Shown here piece after piece: positions 1 through 5,275 of a stretch of DNA of 6,262 nucleotides (its first letter is position 1; each line of letters opens with the position of its first letter). The stretch is from Candidatus Atribacteria bacterium (GTDB lineage: Bacteria; Atribacterota; Atribacteria; Atribacterales; Caldatribacteriaceae): the NCBI GenBank assembly GCA_029982105.1, contig JARRCQ010000106.1, forward strand, positions 1 to 6,262, given 5' to 3'. The notes beneath the pieces were generated by a model, which was not told the origin of the DNA, did no database searches, and was given only the letters and a program-made list of their open reading frames with translations. A program made the translations under genes and the position numbers.

Positions 1-1
1 T

Positions 2-529
2 GCCGATTATAGCTTTGATCATATCCAGATACCTGCCTCCTTAACTGTGGAAGATATCAAAAAGGTAGAACCAGTAAAGAGAAAAGAAAACTTAATCCTC
101 TATGGACCAGTAGGAACTGGTAAAACTCATCTGGCTACCGCTATAGGAGTGGAAGCTTGTAATCAAGGTCAAAGAGTAAAGTTCTTTCGTACTGCTTCTT
201 TAGTAAATCAACTCATAGATGCTCAAACCAATGGAGAGATGAGGAAGTTCATGAACCAGATAGAGAAGTGTGACCTTTTAATTGGTGATGAGTGGGGTTA
301 TGTACCCTTAGAGAAAGGAGGTGTTCAGCTACTTTTTCAGGTGGTATCGGAATGCTATGAAAGACGCAGTATTATCATTACTACTAACCTGGAATTCAGT
401 AAGTGGAATGGAATATTTTATGATGAGAAAATGACCGCTGCCATCATTGACCGTTTAATTCATCACAGTCATTTACTGGCCTTTAATGGTCCAAGTTACC
501 GGTTATCTCATTCTACTATGAACTGTTAA
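2..529 (+). CDS. istB: IS21-family transposition helper ATPase IstB, 5' end outside window
   Basis: This is the AAA+ ATPase that assists the IS21-family transposase IstA in target selection and strand transfer. The frame is open from base 2, and the coding sequence before the GTG at 47 still reads as IstB (about 15 residues ending IPASLTV). That GTG is therefore an internal valine and the true start lies upstream of the window. Counting from the codon at 47, the Walker A motif GPVGTGKTH is at about residues 20-28, Walker B LLIGDEWGYVPL at about 77-88, sensor-1 region IIITTNLEFSKW at about 109-120, and the arginine-finger region IDRLIHHSHLL at about 134-144. It ends naturally after SYRLSH at a TAA, so the C-terminus is complete. 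IstB is usually about 250 residues, so about 175 are visible. The DEWGY Walker B variant belongs to a known IS21 subgroup. No istA is visible; it would be expected upstream. Confidence 0.9.
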   Translation, partial: ADYSFDHIQIPASLTVEDIKKVEPVKRKENLILYGPVGTGKTHLATAIGVEACNQGQRVKFFRTASLVNQLIDAQTNGEMRKFMNQIEKCDLLIGDEWGYVPLEKGGVQLLFQVVSECYERRSIIITTNLEFSKWNGIFYDEKMTAAIIDRLIHHSHLLAFNGPSYRLSHSTMNC

Positions 530-541
530 TTCTGGAATTAA
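526..541. repeat. Perfect 16-nt inverted repeat at the istB stop codon
   Basis: TTAATTC and GAATTAA are separated by TG and form a perfect palindrome that contains the istB TAA stop. It is A/T-rich with almost no loop and no following T-tract, so it is a poor terminator. It may be part of the IS21 end architecture or simply chance in A/T-rich sequence. Confidence 0.45.
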
Positions 542-542
542 G

Positions 543-589
543 GGTGCTGCAACAATTAACTTCCGGAATGCTGCAAATTCCTCTTGCCA
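543..589 (+). mobile_element. Putative right end of the IS21-family element, with a tandem transposase-binding repeat
   Basis: Just after istB the octamer TGCTGCAA occurs at 545-552 and again at 569-576, exactly 24 bp apart and in direct orientation. The contexts are GGGTGCTGCAACA and GAATGCTGCAAAT. IS21-family ends typically carry several such short repeats just inside the terminal inverted repeat, immediately downstream of istB. The family commonly ends in CA-3', and a CA occurs at 588-589, so the end is provisionally placed there. IS3 transposase homology resumes within about 10 bases. The left end is outside the window, so neither the terminal inverted repeat nor a target duplication can be confirmed, and the exact boundary is a guess within a few bases. 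Confidence 0.6.
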
Positions 590-593
590 AACA

Positions 594-1031
594 CACCGAA
601 AGAGAATACAAAGACTTATGAGGCTTATGGGAATAGAGGCTCTATATCCTAAAAAGAAGTTGAGCACTGCCTCTCTGGAAGATAAGAAATATCCCTACCT
701 ATTAAAGGATTTAGCCATTATAGAACCAGACGAGGTCTGGAGTGCCGATATAACCTATATCAGAATGAATAAAGGCTTTCTGTATCTCGTAGCTATAATA
801 AACTGGTATAGCAGGTATGTATTAGCCTGGGAGTTATCTAATACTCTGGATACAGATTTCTGTCTTCGGGCACTGGATAAGGCATTACTGATTTCTCATC
901 CCCAGATTTTTAATAGTGATCAAGGCTCACAGTTTACGAGTGGTGATTTTACTGAGAAGCTGGAGAAAACAGGAATTCAAATCTCAAGAGATGGAGTTAC
1001 TGCCAAAGTCAAGAAATGTATCAGGCTTTAA
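594..1031 (+). pseudogene. IS3-family transposase (OrfB) remnant, truncated at both ends
   Basis: This is an internal fragment of an rve-type DDE transposase of the IS3 family. Recognisable sequence begins near base 594 (HRKRIQRLMRLMGIEALYP), before the ATG at 618, so that ATG is an internal methionine rather than a start. With 618 as residue 1, the first catalytic Asp is D44 in WSADITYI and the second is D101 in FNSDQGSQFTS. Between them lies the typical core LYLVAIINWYSRYVLAW. After ISRDG the protein leaves the family pattern and ends at TAA 1029-1031. The expected ALDN...ERLWRS segment with the catalytic Glu is gone, as is the C-terminal RPHQxLxYxTP region. An N-terminal portion of about 100 or more residues is also missing, replaced by the IS21 end. 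The product should be inactive. It is not the IS21 transposase: IstA has a different length and core. Confidence 0.88.
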
Positions 1032-1236
1032 ACTATAGAGATAGGCCATTCTGGCAAAAAATCCGTGTTACCCGAAAAGGGGAGTCCTTAAAAAGAAAAA
1101 CCTGCTATAAGGCTAAATTCTGGCACTTATAGCGCAAGTTGGGATAAAGCCTGTGGTATTATCCAAAATCCTATATAAAGGTCAGGGTTTCAACGAAATA
1201 TATACCCCTGTGTAGTCACGTTATTTTTTTATGTCC
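1032..1236. other. Gene-free stretch with transposase debris
   Basis: There is no coding sequence of substance here. From about 1018 a different forward frame reads YQALNYR, which resembles the HQALNYR-type motif near the C-terminus of IS3 transposases. This suggests that an internal deletion joined the DDE core to the tail. The frame then continues with no family resemblance to a stop at about 1130. CAGGG (1183-1187) and CCCTG (1206-1210) could pair around an 18-base loop but lack a T-tract on either strand. No clear terminator for prmA is visible, although this is where it should lie. Confidence 0.4.
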
Positions 1237-2037
1237 TTATCTTCCCTTTCTCTCATAAACTGCAGTAACCCACGAGGAATCAATTTTTACTTCCTCCTCT
1301 TCTAAGCCCAGTGCTTTAGCTTTTTCTCGAATGAGGGTAAGGTCTTTTTCTTCTCCTCCCGAGAGAACTAAAATACCTCCTTCGTGGAGTAGGTTTTCCA
1401 TAGTTTCCAAATGACCAAGATGGAAATTAGTTCCAATATTACATACTATAAAGTCAAAGTTCTCTTTTATTTCCTCTATTTCTTTTTCTCGAAACTCTAT
1501 TGTAGAAAAATCTATTCCATTCAAAGATAAATTGCGCCTTAACTCTTCCCCGGCATGAGGGTCAATGTCTAAGGCGACAATCCTTCTCCCTCCCAGTTTT
1601 GCTGCTAAAATGGAAAGAATACCCGAGCCACTCCCTACATCTAAGAAACTCTGCCCTCTCTTAAAATATTTATCGATCATATACAAACACCAGTAAGTAG
1701 TAGGATGCTGACCAGTACCAAAAGCATAGGCAGGGTAAATTACGAGCTCTATCGCTGCATCCAGTGATTTTTCCCAGGGAGGTTTAACTACTATTCTTTC
1801 TCCTACCCAGACAGGTTTGAAGCTCTCTCGCCATTTATAAGCCCATTCCCCTTCTTCTTCCTCTTCTTCCCTTTTTCCTATCTCCGCAGGAAGGGCAAGA
1901 GGACTTTCTGAGTAAACCACTATTTCGCCAGGTGATAATTCCCATATTCCGGTTATATTCTGTCCTTGTAATTGGAGCAAAAGCTCTTCCTTCTTTTCCT
2001 CTTCTATGATTATAGTGGTTTTATACCATTTCCTCAT
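1237..2037 (-). CDS. prmA: Ribosomal protein L11 methyltransferase (PrmA), divergent
   Basis: PrmA is a cytosolic SAM-dependent enzyme that trimethylates ribosomal protein L11. Family signatures are the linker/substrate segment WAYKWRESFKPVWVGERIVV (residues 65-84), the diagnostic AFGTGQHPTT (105-114), motif I FLDVGSGSGILSILAAKLG (131-149), the acidic loop VALDIDP (154-160), and a post-motif at FIVCNIGTNF (196-205). The protein has 266 residues against roughly 290-310 usually. The shortage is in the N-terminal L11-recognition domain, which is reduced to about 50 residues and followed by an acidic run (residues 57-64, nearly all Glu). The post-motif loop NIGTNF departs from the usual NILA-type loop. 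It is the last gene of the thrS operon. Its ATG at 2035-2037 lies inside the preceding methyltransferase gene (17-nt overlap, different frame), which points to translational coupling. A weak SD (AGGAGAGAGG) lies 10 or more bases upstream. A methyltransferase with a different protein target is possible but less likely. Confidence 0.85.
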   Translation of the reverse strand: MRKWYKTTIIIEEEKKEELLLQLQGQNITGIWELSPGEIVVYSESPLALPAEIGKREEEEEEGEWAYKWRESFKPVWVGERIVVKPPWEKSLDAAIELVIYPAYAFGTGQHPTTYWCLYMIDKYFKRGQSFLDVGSGSGILSILAAKLGGRRIVALDIDPHAGEELRRNLSLNGIDFSTIEFREKEIEEIKENFDFIVCNIGTNFHLGHLETMENLLHEGGILVLSGGEEKDLTLIREKAKALGLEEEEVKIDSSWVTAVYERKGR

Positions 2038-2902
2038 TATTATTTTTCCTCTCTCCTACCACTAAAAGACCTGAAGCTACTTTGGCTCCCACTCCCAACA
2101 CTTCAAATAAAGCATCATACTCTCGAGAGAGCTCCAGAAACTCCTTATACAAAGAAGGACTATTTACTATTTTTTTTAAAGTGCGGCGAGGCAAAAGCCG
2201 AGCCAGAGTCCCTGAGGCTACCACTCGCAAAGGTCTAAAACCTTCTTCTATCAAATCATCTATGATTTCAGAAGGAGTAAAAGCATGTAGGGGCGGAAAA
2301 ACAAAGCGATAAAGAAGAGGAACTTTTTTCTCTAAATTTTCCCAGAAAGAAGGGTGGTCCCAGTTCCCTTCCCGGAAAAAGCGCCGAGAAATCTCTAAAT
2401 TATTTCTAAAACGTAATTCTTCCTCCACCGCTACAGGAATTTGCCCCCAGCGATTTACCACCGAAACAATTAGTTTATCCTTAGTTACCCTTCCTAACTC
2501 CCGAAGAGCTTTCTTCTCCTCTGGATAAGCGTAAGAAATCGGAGCATCTAAAGAAATAACCAGATCAAAAGCATAGTCCGGGAAACGGGATAAGTCTTGC
2601 ACCTTCCCTATCTCAAATTCTATAGAAGAAATACCCCTTTCCCTTGCTATTTTTGCCGCCTCTTTCACCATTCGAGGAGAAAGGTCAAAGTGAGTAACTT
2701 GACACCCTCTTTCTGCTAAAGGAATAGAATAGCGGCCAAATCCTCCTCCGGCATCTAAAACTTTCAATCCTGGCCGCAAAAACGGTTCTATTTCTAACCA
2801 TACCAGATCGGTATGGATTCTTTTTTCCCAGTTTTTATCTCGCTTTTTTTCTTTTTTCACTCCCCCATTCCAAAAAAGAAGATGGGACATTTCTCTTCCC
2901 AC
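2021..2902 (-). CDS. Class I SAM-dependent methyltransferase, substrate unknown
   Basis: This is a 293-residue protein with a Rossmann-type methyltransferase core. Motif I is VLDAGGGFGRYSIPLAERG (48-66), the acidic residue ending strand 2 is D73 in THFDLSP, and motif IV is FDLVISLDAPISYAY (112-126). About 160 residues follow with no motif I recognise, perhaps a substrate-binding extension (FTPSEIIDDLIEEGF, a C-terminal Leu/Arg-rich part). I cannot assign a substrate: the core resembles the generic methyltransferase-11/25 group. The chosen start is GTG 2900-2902, which shares one base with the thrS TAG stop. An SD, AAGGTGAT (2909-2916), lies six bases upstream, inside the last codons of thrS. 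The next in-frame candidate, ATG at 2888-2890, has a less well placed purine run. Its 3' end overlaps prmA by 17 nt. Its place between thrS and prmA hints at a translation-related target, but this is inference only. Confidence 0.85.
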   Translation of the reverse strand: MGREMSHLLFWNGGVKKEKKRDKNWEKRIHTDLVWLEIEPFLRPGLKVLDAGGGFGRYSIPLAERGCQVTHFDLSPRMVKEAAKIARERGISSIEFEIGKVQDLSRFPDYAFDLVISLDAPISYAYPEEKKALRELGRVTKDKLIVSVVNRWGQIPVAVEEELRFRNNLEISRRFFREGNWDHPSFWENLEKKVPLLYRFVFPPLHAFTPSEIIDDLIEEGFRPLRVVASGTLARLLPRRTLKKIVNSPSLYKEFLELSREYDALFEVLGVGAKVASGLLVVGERKNNNEEMV

Positions 2903-4722
2903 TAATCTATCACCTTTTCTTCTATCTCCTTCTTTAGGTTTTTCAATAGTTCATTCAAAGTGATGGAACCCAGGTCTCCCTTTCTCCGTTTTCTAATACT
3001 CAATGCTCGATTCTCCACTTCTCTATCTCCCACGATAGCGAGGTAAGGTGTTTTTTCCACTTCTGCTTTCCTAATCTTAGCTCCCAAGGTGGCATTTTCA
3101 TCATTAATTTCTACCCTTATTCCTTCAGCGAAAAGAAGGTCTTTAATTTCCCGGGCATAATCAAAGTGCCTTTCAGCAATGGGTAAAACCACCACTTGCA
3201 CCGGTGCTAACCATAGGGGAAAAGCTCCAGCAAATTGCTCAATTAAAATACCTAAAAATCTTTCAATACTTCCTAAAACCGTTCGATGAAGCATAACTGG
3301 CCGGTGGCGGTTTCCATCTTCTCCTATGTAATAAAGGTCAAATTTTTCAGGCATGGCAAAGTCTAATTGAATAGTTCCACACTGCCATCTTCTCCCCAGG
3401 CAATCACGGAGATGAAAATCAATTTTTGGTCCGTAAAAAGCTCCCTCTCCGGGGTTAATTCGATAGTTAACCTCCAGCTCTCCTAAAGCTTCTTCTAATG
3501 ACTTCGTAGCCAGATTCCACATTTCATCAGAACCCATAGAATTATCGGGACGAGTGCTCAATTCTACTTCGTAACTAAAGCCAAATAAACGGTAAAAATA
3601 ATCAGCAAGGTCAATAACCCCTATAATTTCCTGTTTTATCTGGTGAGGTTCCATAAAGATATGAGCATCGTCTTGGGTGAAACAACGGACCCTCATTAAT
3701 CCATGTAAAACCCCAGAAAGCTCATGACGATGAACCAAGCCTAATTCTGCCCACCGAAGAGGTAATTCTCGATAGCTATGAAGTTGGCTCTTAAAAACCA
3801 AAATTCCACCTGGGCAATTCATAGGTTTTATGGCAAAGTCTCGATTATCGATTTTAGTAAAATACATATTATCTCGATAATGATCCCAATGCCCGGATTG
3901 TTCCCAGAGAGCCCGGTCTAAAATCATAGGGGTTTTAACTTCTTGATATCCTCGTTTCAGGTGTTCCTTACGCCATAAATCCAAAAGAGCATTAATAACC
4001 ACCATTCCTTTGGGATGAAAGAAAGGAAAGCCCGGTCCTTCTTCATGTAAGCTAAACAAGTCCAGCTCTTTACCTAAGCGGCGATGGTCTCTCTTTTTGG
4101 CTTCCTCTCTTCGCTCTAAAAATTCCTGTAATTTCTCCTCCGAATCAAAAGAAATTCCATATATCCGCTGCAGCATGGGATTGTCTTCTTTTCCTCGCCA
4201 GTATGCTCCCGAAACACTCAAAAGTTTAAAAGCCTTTATATAGCCGGTAGAAGGAACATGAGGACCTCGGCAGAGGTCTAAGAACTCTCCTTGCTCATAA
4301 ATACTCACCGTATCTTCTTCTATATCTTTTAAAATTTCCAGCTTGTAAGTCTCTCCTCTTGCAGCGAATATCTTCTGTGCTTCTTCTCGAGAAATTTCTC
4401 TCCTCCGAAAAGGAAGATCTGCTTGAATGATTTTTCTCATTTCCTCTTCTATCTTTTCTAAATCTTCATCGGTCAAGGGCCGAGGTAGGTCAAAATCATA
4501 GTAAAAGCCTTCTTCAATGGCTGGACCAATGGCTAATTTAGCCTCGGGAAATAATCTTTTAACTGCTTGGGCCATAATATGAGAAGTACTGTGCCAGTAT
4601 ATCTCTCTACCTTTTTCATCTTCAAAAGAGAGATATTCTTTTACTTTCTCTTCTTTTCCTACATCTATTAGACGCCCATCTTCGCTAACCGCAGCAATAG
4701 CCTCTTTGGATTTTACATTCAT
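2902..4722 (-). CDS. thrS: Threonyl-tRNA synthetase with shortened TGS domain
   Basis: ThrRS is the cytosolic class II synthetase that charges tRNA-Thr and hydrolyses mischarged Ser-tRNA-Thr. The 606 residues hold a partial TGS region (about 1-35), an editing domain with the metal-site-like residues H44/H48 in HSTSH and C151/H155 in CRGPH, and then the catalytic core. In the core are KPMNCPGG with zinc-ligand Cys C302, motif 2 MRVRCFTQDDAHIF with H353, GEGAFYGPKIDF (424-435), QCGTIQLDF (446-454), and motif 3 with VMLHRTVLGSIERF containing H478. The C-terminal anticodon-binding domain starts near LAPVQVVVLP. E. coli ThrRS has 642 residues. The first ~30 residues of the TGS domain are absent here, while the catalytic and editing residues all align. 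The start is firm: an in-frame TAA sits at 4735-4737 and AAGGAGG lies seven bases before the ATG. It is the first gene of a three-gene operon. Confidence 0.97.
   Translation of the reverse strand: MNVKSKEAIAAVSEDGRLIDVGKEEKVKEYLSFEDEKGREIYWHSTSHIMAQAVKRLFPEAKLAIGPAIEEGFYYDFDLPRPLTDEDLEKIEEEMRKIIQADLPFRRREISREEAQKIFAARGETYKLEILKDIEEDTVSIYEQGEFLDLCRGPHVPSTGYIKAFKLLSVSGAYWRGKEDNPMLQRIYGISFDSEEKLQEFLERREEAKKRDHRRLGKELDLFSLHEEGPGFPFFHPKGMVVINALLDLWRKEHLKRGYQEVKTPMILDRALWEQSGHWDHYRDNMYFTKIDNRDFAIKPMNCPGGILVFKSQLHSYRELPLRWAELGLVHRHELSGVLHGLMRVRCFTQDDAHIFMEPHQIKQEIIGVIDLADYFYRLFGFSYEVELSTRPDNSMGSDEMWNLATKSLEEALGELEVNYRINPGEGAFYGPKIDFHLRDCLGRRWQCGTIQLDFAMPEKFDLYYIGEDGNRHRPVMLHRTVLGSIERFLGILIEQFAGAFPLWLAPVQVVVLPIAERHFDYAREIKDLLFAEGIRVEINDENATLGAKIRKAEVEKTPYLAIVGDREVENRALSIRKRRKGDLGSITLNELLKNLKKEIEEKVID
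2909..2916 (-). promoter_or_regulatory. Shine-Dalgarno site for the methyltransferase, inside the thrS 3' end
   Basis: AAGGTGAT on the minus strand matches the 16S anti-SD and ends six bases before the GTG at 2902. It decides the GTG start over the downstream ATG at 2890 and implies that terminating thrS ribosomes reinitiate here. Confidence 0.7.
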
Positions 4723-4729
4723 AATTTTT

Positions 4730-4736
4730 CCTCCTT
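4730..4736 (-). promoter_or_regulatory. Shine-Dalgarno site of thrS that fixes the start
   Basis: AAGGAGG lies seven bases upstream of the ATG at 4722. An in-frame TAA (4735-4737) overlaps its 5' end, so thrS cannot begin farther upstream in this frame. This is the key evidence that the short N-terminus is real. Confidence 0.88.
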
Positions 4737-4768
4737 AGAAAATACATATTAACCAATAGAGACAATAT

Positions 4769-4797
4769 AGTATAAGAGTAAACAAACAACTACTCAA
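4769..4797 (-). promoter_or_regulatory. Predicted sigma-70-type promoter of thrS operon
   Basis: On the minus strand a -35 TTGAGT (4792-4797) and a -10 TATACT (4769-4774) are separated by exactly 17 bases. Transcription would begin near 4762 and give a leader of about 40 nt. That is too short for a T-box or an E. coli-type thrS operator domain, and no T-box consensus is seen. Confidence 0.65.
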
Positions 4798-4817
4798 AGA
4801 GTGTTACTTTTCCTTGT

Positions 4818-5098
4818 CTATTCTCCTTGCCTCACTCTGGATTCTTTAGCCAAATCAACCACTTTCAGGTACGGTGGCTAACTTTAATATATTATCACAT
4901 TGGTGATAAATCGGGGATATATCTTTAAGAAACAACAAAGGGCGAGAACTTTAGGATGGATTTCCGCTCCTTAAAGTTTTGAGCTTCTAATCCTTCAAGC
5001 ATAAGCTCTTTTATATCCTCCGGCTTAATCACTCAGAACCGATGGTAATCATAATAAATTCCCCTATTGACTAAGTCTGCTTCATTATTTATAATCAT
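4818..5098 (-). pseudogene. Possible decayed small gene upstream of thrS
   Basis: This entry is weakly supported. On the minus strand, from ATG 5096-5098, a frame reads MIINNEADLVNRGIYYDYHRF, a TGA (5033-5035), then VIKPEDIKELMLEGLEAQNF and on to a TAA at 4925-4927 (57 sense-plus-stop codons). In the +1 frame, protein-like sequence then continues as FLKDISPIYHQCDNILKL to a TGA at 4855-4857. A third frame reads YLKVVDLAKESRVRQGE to a TAG at 4818-4820. Amphipathic, protein-like patches that hop frames suggest one small gene broken by a nonsense change and frameshifts. No SD precedes the ATG, which abuts the tRNA, and I do not recognise the family. The alternative is chance in non-coding DNA. 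Confidence 0.25.
5067..5095 (+). promoter_or_regulatory. Near-consensus promoter of the tRNA-Gly gene
   Basis: TTGACT (5067-5072) and a perfect TATAAT (5090-5095) are separated by 17 bases. The predicted start near 5102 is about 11 bases before the mature tRNA 5' end, leaving a short leader for RNase P. This is typical of stable-RNA promoters. Confidence 0.85.
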
Positions 5099-5112
5099 TG
5101 TGCCACTTACGA

Positions 5113-5188
5113 GCGGGAATAGCTCAGATGGTAGAGCGCCAGCCTTCCAAGCTGGGTGTCGCGGGTTCGAGTCCCGTTTCCCGCTCCA
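5113..5188 (+). tRNA. tRNA-Gly (anticodon TCC), CCA encoded
   Basis: This 76-nt cloverleaf delivers glycine to GGA/GGG codons. The acceptor stem GCGGGAA pairs with TTCCCGC (5178-5184), followed by discriminator T and an encoded CCA (5186-5188). The D-arm is GCTC-AGATGGTA-GAGC. The anticodon stem CCAGC/GCTGG encloses the loop CTTCCAA with anticodon TCC. The variable loop is GTGTC, and the T-arm GCGGG-TTCGAGT-CCCGT has one G-T wobble. U73 (T in DNA) is the usual discriminator for bacterial glycine tRNAs. It stands alone with its own promoter, divergent from thrS and convergent with the histidine kinase gene. No obvious intrinsic terminator follows; only a short T-run at 5189-5193 is seen. Confidence 0.97.
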
Positions 5189-5275
5189 TTTTTATATATA
5201 CGCTAAAAGTGATTTACAGCACAAGATTAAAAGAACAACAAGGAAAACGCCCCTTAAAATACAAAAAAGCTAACC

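Noticed and set aside
47..49. GTG as the start of istB
   Set aside because: The frame is open to the window edge and the residues before it fit the family. Starting here would delete the N-terminal third of IstB, and no SD precedes it.
1183..1210. CAGGG/CCCTG pairing as the operon terminator
   Set aside because: The stem is only five base pairs with a long loop, and no run of U follows on the minus-strand transcript.
1972..2312. Plus-strand open frames opposite prmA and the methyltransferase
   Set aside because: They lie antisense to two well-supported genes, have no SD and show no recognisable domains.
4846..4881. Inverted repeat TTAGCCA/TGGCTAA upstream of thrS as a terminator or operator
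   Set aside because: It has a seven-base stem with a 22-base loop and no T-tract. It lies upstream of the predicted thrS promoter and outside its transcript. Chance or decayed sequence is sufficient.
5033..5035. In-frame TGA in the small upstream frame read as selenocysteine
   Set aside because: No SECIS-like hairpin is evident after it, the frame lacks an SD and a recognisable family, and further frame breaks follow. Decay or chance is simpler.
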